Source: Cytophagaceae bacterium
GTDB lineage: Bacteria > Bacteroidota > Bacteroidia > Flavobacteriales > Flavobacteriaceae
DNA: 64,000 nt
Direction of reading: 5' to 3'
Assembly: GCA_002710685.1 (NCBI GenBank)
Contig: PALD01000069.1
Span: forward strand, 186,001-250,000
A model generated the notes under the pieces. The model worked only from the letters and a program-made list of their open reading frames with translations. It was not told the DNA's origin and made no database searches. Made by a program: the position numbers and the translations under genes. Below, piece by piece: positions 1-10,002 of the stretch. Numbering within the stretch: position 1 is the first letter of the stretch; each line of letters begins with the position of its first letter.

Positions 1-2162
1 AGCACATGAAAAAAGCCGAAGGTGAGCTCACACAGGAAGAACTTGATAAAAACGATGCCCTGGGCTTTTACCCCGGCCTTCATAGTTCTAAAATTGCCCA
101 GATGACCGCTGAGGGCAAGATAGGCTCCTTCCTTCATGTGGTAACCCCAGAAGAAGCAAACCACCTTCAGCAACTTGCGCAAAAATCACCCCTTAAGATC
201 CCCCTGTTGATAGGCATCGATGCAATACATGGCAACGGCCTCTATGACGGCGCAACCATCTATCCATCGCCCATAACACAAGCGGCGACCTGGGATGATG
301 AGTTGCAAAAAAAGGCAAGCCGGCAAACCGCACAAGAGATGCGTGCCACCGGCTCGCAGTGGTCTTTCACCCCTAATATTGATGTATTGCGCGACCCGCG
401 GTGGGGCAGGACGGGAGAAACCTACGGCGAAGACCCCTTCTTGGTGGGCAACATGGGCGTGGCCACGATTAACGGGTTACAGTCTGATGATTTTACCGGT
501 ACGAGCAATGTGATTGCATGTGCCAAGCACCTTATTGCCGGTAGCCAGTCAATCAATGGCCTCAACGCCTCGCCCACAGATGTTTCTAAGAGAACCCTGT
601 ATGAGGTGTTCCTACCGCCATACCACCGGGCGATAAAGGAGGCAAATGTGTTTTCTATCATGGCGGCGCACAATGAGGTCAATGGCATCCCCGCCCATAT
701 GGACAAGGCCATGATGACAGACCTACTGCGGGACCGTTGGGGATTTAACGGTTTCTACGTCAGTGACTGGAACGATGTTTCGCGTATTGCAAACTGGCAC
801 CACGTGGCCCATGATTTTAAGGAAGCCGTGGAGCTATCCGTGGGGGCTGGCCTTGACATGCACATGCACGGTCCCCAGTTTGCCGGGTATGTGGTAGGAC
901 TGGTCAAAGAAGGTAAACTTTCGCAGCAGCGTATTGATGAGGCTTGCGCCAAAATACTTGAAGCAAAATTCAGGCTAGGCCTTTTTGAAAACCCCTTTGT
1001 TGACTTAAAAAAGGTAAAGGATGCCGTTTTCACGGAAGAACACAAAAACACCGCATTGCAACAGGCCCGGGAGGCCATCACGCTCTTAAAAAATGGGGGC
1101 TTGCTACCATTAAAGGAAGGAAGTGGCAAGAAGATACTGGTTACTGGCCCCAATGCAGATAACATGACCACACTGGGTGACTGGGCCGCGCCACAACCTG
1201 AGGACAATACCATCACGATCTATGAAGGCCTACAGCAAATGGGCAGTAAAATGGGCTACACGGTAGATTATTTTGATTCAGGGCAACGCTCACGCAAGAT
1301 GAAGGATGAAGATATCGAGAAGGCAGCACAACTTGCCGGTGCGGCAGATATTACTATCCTGGTGCTGGGCGAAAACTCCTTTCGCCATGACTGGCCCAAT
1401 AAGACCACGGGCGAAAATATCGACCGGGCAACACTCAAGCTATCTGGCAGGCAGATGGAACTTGCCCATAAGGTTTTGGCACATAACAAGCCCGTTATCG
1501 TCATCTATGTAAGCGGCAGCCCCATCGCAGAACCTGAACTTGAAGAAAGGGCAAGTGCGGTTATCTATGCCTATGAACCCGGCAGTATGGGAGGGCAGGC
1601 AACCGCAGAAGTTGTTTTTGGCAAGGTGAACCCCAGCGGTAAATTACCGCTCACCATACCCAGGAGCGTGGGGCAATTGCAAATGGTCTATAACCATAAG
1701 CCCACGGCATACATCCATAAATACAATACAGAAAAGAAAGTACCCCTGCATCCATTTGGCTTTGGGTTGAGCTATACTGATTTTGAGATGGGCACCCCCA
1801 TGCTTTCCAGTACAAGCTTTACGGGGACCAGCGATGTGATCACCTGTACCGTTTCAGTAAAGAACACGGGACAGGTACGGGGCGATGAGGTGGTACAACT
1901 CTATATACGCGACAATGTGAGCAGCGTTACCCGCCCGGTCAAGGAGCTCAAGGCTTACAAGCGCGTTAGCCTGGACCCCGGTGAGGAAAAGCAGGTGAGC
2001 CTGAATATTGATTCACACAGCCTGGCCTTTTATGATAAAGACTGGGATTATGTGGTTGAACCAGGTGAATTTACGGTCATGGTGGGCAGTTCATCAGCAG
2101 ATAAAGACCTTAAAAAAGCAACCTTTAATGTCACTGAAAAAATAGAATTACAAGACAAATAA
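1..2162 (+). CDS. GH3 beta-glycosidase (BglX-like), 5'-truncated
   Basis: This is a retaining exo-acting glycoside hydrolase of family 3 that would trim beta-linked glucose or xylose from oligosaccharides in the periplasm. The visible protein has the GH3 N-terminal TIM barrel with DPRWGRTGETYGED, then SDW of FYVSDWNDV, whose Asp (about residue 254 from the first visible Met) is the expected nucleophile. The alpha/beta sandwich follows, then a C-terminal fibronectin-III-like domain (about residues 600-705, GDEVVQLYIRD). The frame is open to the window edge, and the signal peptide and the MTLEEKIGQ-type start of the barrel are missing. The true start therefore lies upstream, and the Met at position 6 is probably internal. 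It sits 2 bp before the first sulfatase and heads the visible part of the sulfatase/GH10 operon. Family assignment is firm; substrate is inferred from context only. Confidence 0.93.
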   Translation, partial: HMKKAEGELTQEELDKNDALGFYPGLHSSKIAQMTAEGKIGSFLHVVTPEEANHLQQLAQKSPLKIPLLIGIDAIHGNGLYDGATIYPSPITQAATWDDELQKKASRQTAQEMRATGSQWSFTPNIDVLRDPRWGRTGETYGEDPFLVGNMGVATINGLQSDDFTGTSNVIACAKHLIAGSQSINGLNASPTDVSKRTLYEVFLPPYHRAIKEANVFSIMAAHNEVNGIPAHMDKAMMTDLLRDRWGFNGFYVSDWNDVSRIANWHHVAHDFKEAVELSVGAGLDMHMHGPQFAGYVVGLVKEGKLSQQRIDEACAKILEAKFRLGLFENPFVDLKKVKDAVFTEEHKNTALQQAREAITLLKNGGLLPLKEGSGKKILVTGPNADNMTTLGDWAAPQPEDNTITIYEGLQQMGSKMGYTVDYFDSGQRSRKMKDEDIEKAAQLAGAADITILVLGENSFRHDWPNKTTGENIDRATLKLSGRQMELAHKVLAHNKPVIVIYVSGSPIAEPELEERASAVIYAYEPGSMGGQATAEVVFGKVNPSGKLPLTIPRSVGQLQMVYNHKPTAYIHKYNTEKKVPLHPFGFGLSYTDFEMGTPMLSSTSFTGTSDVITCTVSVKNTGQVRGDEVVQLYIRDNVSSVTRPVKELKAYKRVSLDPGEEKQVSLNIDSHSLAFYDKDWDYVVEPGEFTVMVGSSSADKDLKKATFNVTEKIELQDK

Positions 2163-2164
2163 AA

Positions 2165-3811
2165 ATGAACAGAATCTCAATACTTAAGGTTTTTTCCTTC
2201 GTGGCATTTAGTTGCCTGGGGTTAATGGCCTCGTGTCAATCCAGCAAGGATAAGGAAGCGGCAAACAACACTGAAGCCCAACGCCCCAACATCATCTACA
2301 TCATGGCAGATGACCTCACCACACAGGCCATAAGTGCCTATGGCGGTATTTATAAAGATATCGCACCTACGCCCAATATTGACAGGATTGCAAAAGAGGG
2401 CATGTTGTTTCAGGACGTGCTTTGCACAAATGCGATCTGCGGGCCCTCAAGGGCTGCCATCCTTACGGGAAATTACAGCAACCTCAATGGATACTACAAA
2501 AATGAGAGTGGCGGTAAATTTGATGAGACCCAGTGGACCTTCCCGCAGGAATTTCAAAAAAATGGATATGCCACCAGCCTTTTTGGGAAGTGGCATTTAG
2601 GGTCAGAGCCCAAAGGCTTTGATGTCTTTAAATACCATAACTCGGCAGGACAGCAAGGACATTACTGGAACCCCATCTATAATGAAAATGGAACTGACGT
2701 AAAAGAAGAGGGATACTCCACAAACCTGACCACGAACTTTGCCCTGGATTGGCTTGATAAAGAAAAGGACAGCACAAAGCCATTCATGATGGTACTGCAA
2801 TACAAGGCCCCGCACCGTCCCTGGGAACCAGACACTAAATATGAAAAGTTGTGGGATGATGTCGAGATGCCCTATCCGGCAACCTTTAATGATGATTATA
2901 AGGGGCGCGAACTCACGGCAGGTGATACGGAGATGACCATGGATTATTTTAGCCGTCGCGACATGAAGTACAAGACCCCAGAAGGTTTGAAGGGCAAGGA
3001 CAAGATTGCTTGGGATTTTTATGGTGCAAAATCTGGCGAAATCGTACAGCCTGAGGGCATGACGGATGAAGAGGGCAAGAAATGGAGGTATCAAAACTAT
3101 ATCAAGGATTACCTGGCCTGTGTAAAATCTGTTGATGATAATATAGGCAGGGTACTGGCATACCTTGATCAAAAAGGATTGACGGACAATACCATCATCG
3201 TCCTTACCTCAGACCAGGGCTTTTACCTGGGTGACCATGGCTTTTTTGACAAGCGCTTTATCTATGAAGAATCCCTCAGGATGCCATTTATGGTAAAATA
3301 TCCTAAGGTCGTGCAACCTGGCAGCGTCAATGAGGACATAATAACAAATATTGATTTTGCACCTACCTTGCTCGACCTGGCTGGTATAGATACAGACCAT
3401 GCAATGCAGGGGGATAGCTTTAAGCCCATCCTGGAAGGAAAAACCCCTGCAGATTGGCAAGAAGCCATGTACTATCACTACTACGAGTTTCCATACTGGC
3501 ACCATGTGCAGCCCCATTATGGCATACGCACCCAGAAGTATACCCTGGCACACTTTTATTACAACATAGATGTATGGGAGCTTTACGACCTGGAGAAGGA
3601 CCCGCATGAGATGAACAATGTCATCGATGATCCTCAATATGCATCTGTGGTTGCAAACCTTAAAGAACAACTGAAGGGATTGATGGCAAAATATGAAGAT
3701 GACAGGCCCCTTGCTGAATACAGGGAAATCACCGACAAGGACTTTGGCTCAATAGTTGACCATAAGGATGATGAAACATCCGTGCAAGAAGTATTAACAG
3801 GAAAAAAGTAA
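2165..3811 (+). CDS. S1-family sulfatase, lipoprotein
   Basis: This type I sulfatase hydrolyses sulfate esters on glycans. The lipoprotein signal ends at LMASC (Cys about residue 23), so it is probably tethered to a membrane. The catalytic signature CGPSRAAILTG begins at Cys92, which must be matured to formylglycine; no maturase is encoded in this window. Metal-binding elements are seen in NIIYIMADDL near the N-terminus and in LTSDQGFYLGDHGFFDKR further down. The chain is 548 residues, usual for the family. The Asn-rich stretch after the signature recalls GlcNAc-6-sulfatase-type subfamilies, but I cannot fix the subfamily. It lies 2 bp after the GH3 gene and 7 bp before the next sulfatase. 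Confidence 0.93.
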   Translation: MNRISILKVFSFVAFSCLGLMASCQSSKDKEAANNTEAQRPNIIYIMADDLTTQAISAYGGIYKDIAPTPNIDRIAKEGMLFQDVLCTNAICGPSRAAILTGNYSNLNGYYKNESGGKFDETQWTFPQEFQKNGYATSLFGKWHLGSEPKGFDVFKYHNSAGQQGHYWNPIYNENGTDVKEEGYSTNLTTNFALDWLDKEKDSTKPFMMVLQYKAPHRPWEPDTKYEKLWDDVEMPYPATFNDDYKGRELTAGDTEMTMDYFSRRDMKYKTPEGLKGKDKIAWDFYGAKSGEIVQPEGMTDEEGKKWRYQNYIKDYLACVKSVDDNIGRVLAYLDQKGLTDNTIIVLTSDQGFYLGDHGFFDKRFIYEESLRMPFMVKYPKVVQPGSVNEDIITNIDFAPTLLDLAGIDTDHAMQGDSFKPILEGKTPADWQEAMYYHYYEFPYWHHVQPHYGIRTQKYTLAHFYYNIDVWELYDLEKDPHEMNNVIDDPQYASVVANLKEQLKGLMAKYEDDRPLAEYREITDKDFGSIVDHKDDETSVQEVLTGKK

Positions 3812-3818
3812 TCCCAAC

Positions 3819-5402
3819 ATGAAGAATCTAATTCTAAATCTATTTGCATTACTCGCCATGGCCACGGCAATGGCACAAGATGACACAAGCGATATGCCTT
3901 CCGGCGAAAGCCATAAAAACATACTTTTTATCGCTGTTGATGACCTGAAGCCCATTTTATCAAATTATGGAGCAGATTACATGCACACGCCCAACTTTGA
4001 TAGATTGGCAAAAATGGGGGTGAGCTTTACTAACGCACATGTACAATATGCCGTTTGTGGACCGTCGCGGGCAAGTGTGATGACGGGCACATTCCCTGAC
4101 CGCACAAAGGTGTGGGACCTGCATACAGATTTTCGCGAAAGCGCACCAGACCTGATCTCCATGCCAGAGTACATGATCACACAGGGGTATGAGACCACGG
4201 GCGTGGGCAAGATTTATCATAAAGGTTCATCCTCTCCCGGGCATGATGGCAAGAGCTGGAGCATACCCCATGCTCAGCCCAATAACTATGACCCTAAATA
4301 TGGGGAACCTGCCTTTGAATATTATCAAAACCCCGTGACAAAGCAAAAAATGGAAGCTCTTGTAGCCGAAGCAGGGAAAAAGGGCATAAAGCAAAATGGA
4401 AAGGTTCGCAACTACGTGTTTGAACATCTCAAGCCCAGTACGGAAAGTGCGGACGTATCTGATGAAGCTTATCAAGATGGAATCTATACCCAGGAAGCAA
4501 TAAAAAAGCTAGATAAACTGCGTAAAGGAGAAAAACCCTGGTTTCTGGCCGTGGGCTTTCAAAAACCCCACTTGCCATTCATCGCGCCAAAAAAATACTG
4601 GGACCTTTACAAAAGGGAAGAGGTGCCCTTGGCCCAGTTTCAAGAACTAGCAAAGGGAACACCCAAGTATGCCTATCATAGTTTTGGCGAGTTAAGGGCG
4701 TTTTCTGATATAGATAATTCGCTGCGTATAGGGGACAAGATTCCTGAAGCTAAGCAGCGCGAGCTGGTACATGGCTACATGGCCGCAACATCCTATATTG
4801 ATGCACAGTTGGGCAAATTGCTCGATGCACTTGAAGAAAGGGGCATACTTGATAGCACCATCATCGTTTTATGGGGAGACCATGGGTATCACCTGGGTGA
4901 CCATACAGAGTGGAACAAACATTCAAACTTTGAACAGGCCACCCATATTCCTTTTATGTTTGCAGGTCCGGGTGTTCCTAAAGATGAGTACATCGCCGAT
5001 CCCGTTGACCTTGTTGACCTGTTTCCCACATTGTTTGATCTGGCAGGCATACGGCAGAACCCCCAGGAAGAAGGAAAATCCCTGGTACCCCTTTTTGATG
5101 ATGACCCTTCCACAAACCTGGATATGGATTATGCCTTTCATCAATATGCCCGTGGCAGCCGCATGGGGTATGGCATACGCACAGACCGGTATAGGCTTAC
5201 GGCATGGTTTGACAATAACTACCGCAGCACACAGCCGTTTGATGAAGACAACCTGCTGGATATTGAATTATATGATTATGAAAAAGACCCCCTTGAGACC
5301 AGGAACTGGGCAAAGGATAAGGCATATGACACAATCAAGGAAGCGCTTTACAAAAAGCTCAAGGCACATTTAATAGCAGTTTCAAAAAACACGGTACAAT
5401 GA
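3819..5402 (+). CDS. S1-family sulfatase, iduronate-2-sulfatase-like
   Basis: This exported sulfatase of 527 residues has a signal peptide ending near AMAQ. The formylglycine signature is CGPSRASVMTG with Cys80. The following KVWDLHTDFRE, the GYETTGVGKIYHKG segment and the WGDHGYHLGDHTEWNKH metal/substrate region resemble the iduronate-2-sulfatase group (subfamily S1_7 type), which in marine bacteria also includes enzymes for algal galactans and ulvan. It shares the ATGA overlap with the next sulfatase, so the two are translationally coupled. Sulfatase activity is well supported; sugar specificity is not readable from the sequence. Confidence 0.92.
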   Translation: MKNLILNLFALLAMATAMAQDDTSDMPSGESHKNILFIAVDDLKPILSNYGADYMHTPNFDRLAKMGVSFTNAHVQYAVCGPSRASVMTGTFPDRTKVWDLHTDFRESAPDLISMPEYMITQGYETTGVGKIYHKGSSSPGHDGKSWSIPHAQPNNYDPKYGEPAFEYYQNPVTKQKMEALVAEAGKKGIKQNGKVRNYVFEHLKPSTESADVSDEAYQDGIYTQEAIKKLDKLRKGEKPWFLAVGFQKPHLPFIAPKKYWDLYKREEVPLAQFQELAKGTPKYAYHSFGELRAFSDIDNSLRIGDKIPEAKQRELVHGYMAATSYIDAQLGKLLDALEERGILDSTIIVLWGDHGYHLGDHTEWNKHSNFEQATHIPFMFAGPGVPKDEYIADPVDLVDLFPTLFDLAGIRQNPQEEGKSLVPLFDDDPSTNLDMDYAFHQYARGSRMGYGIRTDRYRLTAWFDNNYRSTQPFDEDNLLDIELYDYEKDPLETRNWAKDKAYDTIKEALYKKLKAHLIAVSKNTVQ

Positions 5403-6847
5403 AAAAAACAATCCTTCAGGGTATTGCATTGATGTTTACCATAACGTTGATGGCACAGGAAAAACCTAATATACTCATAATTCATACTGATGATCTGGGC
5501 TATCATGACTTGAGCTTTACCGGCTCTCAACTGTATGACACGCCCAATATTGATGCCCTTGCAAAAGAAGCGGTATCATTTAGTAATGCATATAGCAGTT
5601 ACCCACGGTGTACACCATCTCGATATGGAATGATGACAGGTACCTATCCCGTAAATGAAGATAAGGGATACCTGGGAGGTCTGGATGCTGATAAAAATTT
5701 TATAAAGCAGTTTGAGAAGGCTGGTTATTATACCTTTTATGTGGGCAAGTGGCACCTGGGTGATAAAGAAAGTGCCCCTATGGGTTTTGGGTATGATTAT
5801 TCGTATGCGGCAGGAGAAGCTGGTGGAATAAGCACACGCTTCTATCCCTTCAATAAAAATGAGAATGCTATAGGAGATAAGGCTCCCGTACTTAATGTAA
5901 AAGAAGATGGTAAGCCTGGCGATTACGTATCAGACCTCCTAACTACAAAGACCCTTGACATCATCAAGAACAAACCCAAGAATGAGCCCTTCCTGGGGGT
6001 GCTTGCATTTTATGCGGTACATACACCCATCGAGGCCAAGAAAGAGGATATCGCCCGCAACAAGCAACAGTTAAAGACGATGAGCTTTGAAGGGCCAGAT
6101 TATATCAAGGAAGGTTCAGGCCGTCACAAGATGCACCAGGATGACCCGGTATATGCAGGCATGGTCGAGAACGTGGATGAAAACGTGGGGCGTATCTTAA
6201 AGTTTCTCAAGGATTCAAATATAGATCGCAATACGATCATCGTGTTTTCTTCTGACCATGGCGGACTGTCAAATGATGGAAGCAAGCGCGAGCGTCACCT
6301 GGCAACTTCAAACAATCCCCTGCGTGCCGGTAAGGGGTGGTTGTATGAAGGAGGCATCCGTGTGCCGCTGTTGATCAAATGGGAGGGTCAGCTCAAGCCA
6401 CATCAGGATGATGCATCCATAGTCCTGGGGATGGACGTATTCCCCACACTGCTTGATTTGGCTTTAAGCCAAAAAGTAACAGGAATAGATGGACAGAGTT
6501 ATAAAAAAGTACTTGAAGGCAAGGAAACATGGGAAGACCGCACCGTTTTTTGGCATTCTAACAAGGCCAGGCCAGAAAGTACGGGCGACCCCAAGACTTC
6601 TGCCGTGCGCAGTGGCGATTATAAACTATTGCAGTTCAAGGACCATGTAGAACTGTATGATGTTAAAAAAGATATTAGTGAAAGCCATGACCTGTCTCAG
6701 GAAGAGCCCAAAAAGGCCAAGGATATGCTCAAGACCTTACGGGATTGGAAAAATGCCTACCTAGTACCTGAAAAAATGGATATGTGGCGAAATCATGCAA
6801 AGGAGGAAAAAGCAAAAGAAAAGAAGGCTAAAAACATAAAAGGGTAG
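5399..6847 (+). CDS. S1-family sulfatase, S1_16-like (copy 1)
   Basis: This exported sulfatase of 482 residues has signal peptide cleavage near LMAQ. The signature is CTPSRYGMMTG with Cys71. NILIIHTDDLGYHD gives the N-terminal metal ligands, SSDHGG the second metal motif, and FYAVHTPIEAK is a stretch typical of S1_16-type exo-sulfatases. It is clearly paralogous to the next gene: both share YPRC-x-PSRY, YDYSYAAG, KPGDY and RHLATSN. The C-terminal tail is Lys/Glu-rich (about residues 465-482). The start ATG overlaps the stop of the previous gene. Confidence 0.92.
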   Translation: MKKTILQGIALMFTITLMAQEKPNILIIHTDDLGYHDLSFTGSQLYDTPNIDALAKEAVSFSNAYSSYPRCTPSRYGMMTGTYPVNEDKGYLGGLDADKNFIKQFEKAGYYTFYVGKWHLGDKESAPMGFGYDYSYAAGEAGGISTRFYPFNKNENAIGDKAPVLNVKEDGKPGDYVSDLLTTKTLDIIKNKPKNEPFLGVLAFYAVHTPIEAKKEDIARNKQQLKTMSFEGPDYIKEGSGRHKMHQDDPVYAGMVENVDENVGRILKFLKDSNIDRNTIIVFSSDHGGLSNDGSKRERHLATSNNPLRAGKGWLYEGGIRVPLLIKWEGQLKPHQDDASIVLGMDVFPTLLDLALSQKVTGIDGQSYKKVLEGKETWEDRTVFWHSNKARPESTGDPKTSAVRSGDYKLLQFKDHVELYDVKKDISESHDLSQEEPKKAKDMLKTLRDWKNAYLVPEKMDMWRNHAKEEKAKEKKAKNIKG

Positions 6848-6849
6848 GT

Positions 6850-8253
6850 ATGAAGCATGCAGGGGCGTTGTGTATTTTATCCATTTTGCTTTTTTGTGCA
6901 TGCAGGGCTCAGGTCCCTGAAGAAGACCATAGGCCTAATATCCTGATCATCCACGTGGATGACCTGGGGTATCATGACCTGGGTTTTACGGGGTCAACTA
7001 TTTATCAAACACCCCATATTGATGCCCTGGCAGGAGCATCTAGGTTTTTTGAGCAGGCTTATGCAAATTACCCACGTTGCGTACCATCACGATATGCAAT
7101 GATGACGGGAGGGTATCCTGTTTATAAAGGTACCGTTCCTGATGATGGTTTTGAGATGGACAAGCTAGATGTTGATAAAAACTATATCAAGCACATAAAG
7201 GCACAGGGTTATGAAACGGCATATTTTGGCAAGTGGCACCTGGGTGAGGGCAATGCTTCGCCCGTGGGCGTGGGGTATGACTACTCCTATGCTGCCGGTG
7301 CTGCCGGTTCACCCATAAGTTATGTGTACCCGTTCAATGAGCCTAAGGGCAAGGGGCAGCCCAAAAAAAATCCCATTCCTGATGTGGATGATGATGAAAA
7401 ACCAGGAGATTACCTTACTGACCTCTTGACCTCAAAGACCATTGATTACATAAAAAACCGTGATGATGCAAAGCCATTTATGGTCATGTTGGCCTTTTAT
7501 GCAGTGCATCAGCCGCTTGAGGCAAAAGAGGAAGATATTAAACGTAATATCAAGCAAATTAAAGATTATGATTTTGGCGCTCAGCCTGAGTATATAAACG
7601 AAGGAACGGGCAGGACAAAAATGCGCCAGGACAATCCCGTTTATGCCGGCATGGTGGAGAACATGGATGAAAATGTGGGCCGAATATTACAAATGCTAGA
7701 AGATAAAGGGCTTGACAAGAACACAGTGGTGATCCTGTCTTCAGACCACGGCGGACTATCAAATGACGGTACTAAACAGCGGCATCTTGCCACTTCAAAT
7801 TATCCCTTGCGGGCCGGTAAGGGCTGGTTATATGAAGGAGGGATAAAGGTCCCTTTGATGGTGCGGTGGCCCGGAAAGATCAAACCTGGAATTGATTCTG
7901 AAAACCAGGTGCTGCTCATGGATGTTTTTCCCACCTTGATGGATTTGATCATGGGAAAACGGTTAAATACAGATGGCAGGAGCTTTTTGCCCACACTTTT
8001 GGAGAACAAAAAATTACCGCCGCGAGAGGTGTTTTGGCATTCGCCAAATGCACGCCCGCAAAATACCGGCGATACACCATCATCTGCCGTACGCAAAGGA
8101 GATTTCAAACTTATCCACTGGTTTGAAGAAGACAGGGTTGAACTGTACAACCTGGTTGATGACCCTTATGAGCGGCAGGACCTGTCAAAACAGATGCCCA
8201 AAAAAGTAAATGAATTGAAAAAAGACCTTTTAAACTGGAAAAGCACGTTCTAG
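6850..8253 (+). CDS. S1-family sulfatase, S1_16-like (copy 2), lipoprotein
   Basis: This sulfatase of 467 residues has a lipoprotein-type leader ending near LLFCAC. The formylglycine signature is CVPSRYAMMTGG with Cys77. The order of motifs matches the preceding gene throughout, including the SSDHGG metal motif, FYAVHQPLEAK and LRAGKGWLYEGGI, so the pair arose by tandem duplication. Unlike copy 1, this protein has a lipobox and lacks the basic C-terminal tail, so the copies may differ in location or preferred sulfate position. It lies 2 bp after copy 1 and directly abuts the GH10 gene. Confidence 0.92.
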   Translation: MKHAGALCILSILLFCACRAQVPEEDHRPNILIIHVDDLGYHDLGFTGSTIYQTPHIDALAGASRFFEQAYANYPRCVPSRYAMMTGGYPVYKGTVPDDGFEMDKLDVDKNYIKHIKAQGYETAYFGKWHLGEGNASPVGVGYDYSYAAGAAGSPISYVYPFNEPKGKGQPKKNPIPDVDDDEKPGDYLTDLLTSKTIDYIKNRDDAKPFMVMLAFYAVHQPLEAKEEDIKRNIKQIKDYDFGAQPEYINEGTGRTKMRQDNPVYAGMVENMDENVGRILQMLEDKGLDKNTVVILSSDHGGLSNDGTKQRHLATSNYPLRAGKGWLYEGGIKVPLMVRWPGKIKPGIDSENQVLLMDVFPTLMDLIMGKRLNTDGRSFLPTLLENKKLPPREVFWHSPNARPQNTGDTPSSAVRKGDFKLIHWFEEDRVELYNLVDDPYERQDLSKQMPKKVNELKKDLLNWKSTF

Positions 8254-10002
8254 ATGCATAAAACATTCATTTTTTCCATAGTGTTTTTATCCTTTTGTGG
8301 CATCACGCGGGCACAAGGCCTGCCGCAAGCGCGCGAGTTGATGGACCCTGAAAATATACATCTTTTAAAATCACAGGGTGAAGGCGGGCAAATTATAGCG
8401 CATGATCAGGAAGGGGAAACCGTGTTCAGGGTGGAGACCATTGAACAGCCCAAGTTTATTTACAACCTGAACAAACCTTTTCCGCTTAAAGCGGAAACCT
8501 TGGGAAAGGAGCGGGTGCTGCTATTTTCATTTCTTGCTAAAACCGAAAGATCGAGTGAGGAAACAGGTGAGGCCAAGGCCTTGTTCATGCTCAAGCAATC
8601 ACCCAGTTATAAGGATAACCTTGTGCACACGGTAGATATCAGTTCGCACTGGCAGCAGTATTACCTTCCTTTTAAAACAAATGAAAGGGTAGATAAATCT
8701 GACCTTGCCCTGATACTACAGTACGGTTTTAGTCCACAGTCTTTCTTGATCAAAGATGTATCGTTAAAGCTTTTCCCCAAAGGTACAGATATTGCTGACC
8801 TGCCCAAAACACCCATAAAATATGCAGGTATGGAAGCTAATGCCCCATGGCGTAAGGAAGCTGATGCCCGTATTGAAAAACTGCGCAAGGGCGATTTTGA
8901 AATTATCGTGACACGGGATGGTAAGCCGCTTGACGGTGCAATCGTTGCATTAAAATTAAAACGGCACGCATTTCCCTTTGGGGCAATGATGCATGCAGAT
9001 GATATATTGGATAATCCCGTGATGTACGATAAGTTCAAGAATGCATTTTCATTAACGGTGCTGGGTAATGACTTAAAGATTAAAAGTTGGTCACAACCAG
9101 ATAAAAGAAAACGTGCCCTTGAAGCCATAAAAAAGTTAAAAGACGATAATATAACCCTAAAGGGGCACGTGCTGGTATGGCCGGGATTTCAATACAATCC
9201 CGCTGTAATCAAGAACAACAAGGATAATCCAGATAAAATAAAGAAAATCATAAAAGACCACGTTGTCAATATACTTGATGCGACCAAGGGGGATATTTCC
9301 CACTGGGATGTGGTCAACGAAACCTACACTAACAAGGATTTTCAAAAGAGTATGGGCGGTGAAGATTTTTTATATGATGCCTATGCAATGGTACAATCAC
9401 TACAGCCAGAGGTAAAAAGGTTTACTAATGAGTATGGTATCATAAGCAAAGGGGGCATTGACGAGCAAAAACAGCAGTGGTATTATGAATACATAAAGCG
9501 TGTGGATGCACATGTGCCCGGCGCAGTACAGGGCGTGGGTATACAAAGCCACATGGGCAGTGACCTTACCCCTCCAGAAAAAGTACTCTCCATACTGTCA
9601 TATTATGCCACCCTGGGTAAACAAATCAGTATTTCAGAATTCACGATGGACATTCAAGAACCTGAAATAAGGGAACAATATACATGCGATTTTATGCGAG
9701 TGGCCTTTAGCCATCCCAATGTTTCAGAGTTCATGTTCTGGGGATTTCAGGATGATGGTCGTGGTAAAGTGGATATCTATGAAAAGGACGGTTCCCTGGG
9801 CGCCATGGGAAGGGCATATTTTTCCTTGATCAATGGAGAATGGACAACGGTCTTTTCTGCGAAAGCAAACAAAAATGGAACCGTAAAGGGCCGCGGTTTT
9901 TACGGGCTGTATGAATATGCCATAGAACAAGATGGTGTCTTAAAAAAGGGTTATCTTGAGGTATTCCCTCAAAAAAGCAATACTATAGAAATTAAGATAT
10001 GA
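8254..10002 (+). CDS. GH10 endo-glycanase (xylanase family) with N-terminal CBM-like domain
   Basis: This exported retaining endo-beta-1,4-xylanase-family enzyme has 582 residues. After the signal peptide (ends near TRAQ) comes a beta-rich domain of about 160 residues (30-190) resembling a carbohydrate-binding module. The GH10 barrel covers about residues 235-520. The acid/base is Glu356 in DVVNETY, and the nucleophile is Glu462 in ISISEFTMD. GIQSHMG and FMFWGFQD are also GH10 hallmarks. The usual GHTLVWH motif reads GHVLVWPGF, so the His that commonly lines the -1 subsite is replaced by Pro. This points to an unusual, possibly decorated, substrate. It is the only evident endo-acting enzyme among the five sulfatases. 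Its last bases overlap the next sulfatase start by ATGA. Confidence 0.93.
   Translation: MHKTFIFSIVFLSFCGITRAQGLPQARELMDPENIHLLKSQGEGGQIIAHDQEGETVFRVETIEQPKFIYNLNKPFPLKAETLGKERVLLFSFLAKTERSSEETGEAKALFMLKQSPSYKDNLVHTVDISSHWQQYYLPFKTNERVDKSDLALILQYGFSPQSFLIKDVSLKLFPKGTDIADLPKTPIKYAGMEANAPWRKEADARIEKLRKGDFEIIVTRDGKPLDGAIVALKLKRHAFPFGAMMHADDILDNPVMYDKFKNAFSLTVLGNDLKIKSWSQPDKRKRALEAIKKLKDDNITLKGHVLVWPGFQYNPAVIKNNKDNPDKIKKIIKDHVVNILDATKGDISHWDVVNETYTNKDFQKSMGGEDFLYDAYAMVQSLQPEVKRFTNEYGIISKGGIDEQKQQWYYEYIKRVDAHVPGAVQGVGIQSHMGSDLTPPEKVLSILSYYATLGKQISISEFTMDIQEPEIREQYTCDFMRVAFSHPNVSEFMFWGFQDDGRGKVDIYEKDGSLGAMGRAYFSLINGEWTTVFSAKANKNGTVKGRGFYGLYEYAIEQDGVLKKGYLEVFPQKSNTIEIKI

Noticed and set aside
6..8. 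ATG at position 6 as the true start of the GH3 gene
   Set aside because: The frame is open to the window edge, and the signal peptide and first barrel strand of GH3 enzymes are missing after this Met, so the start is upstream.
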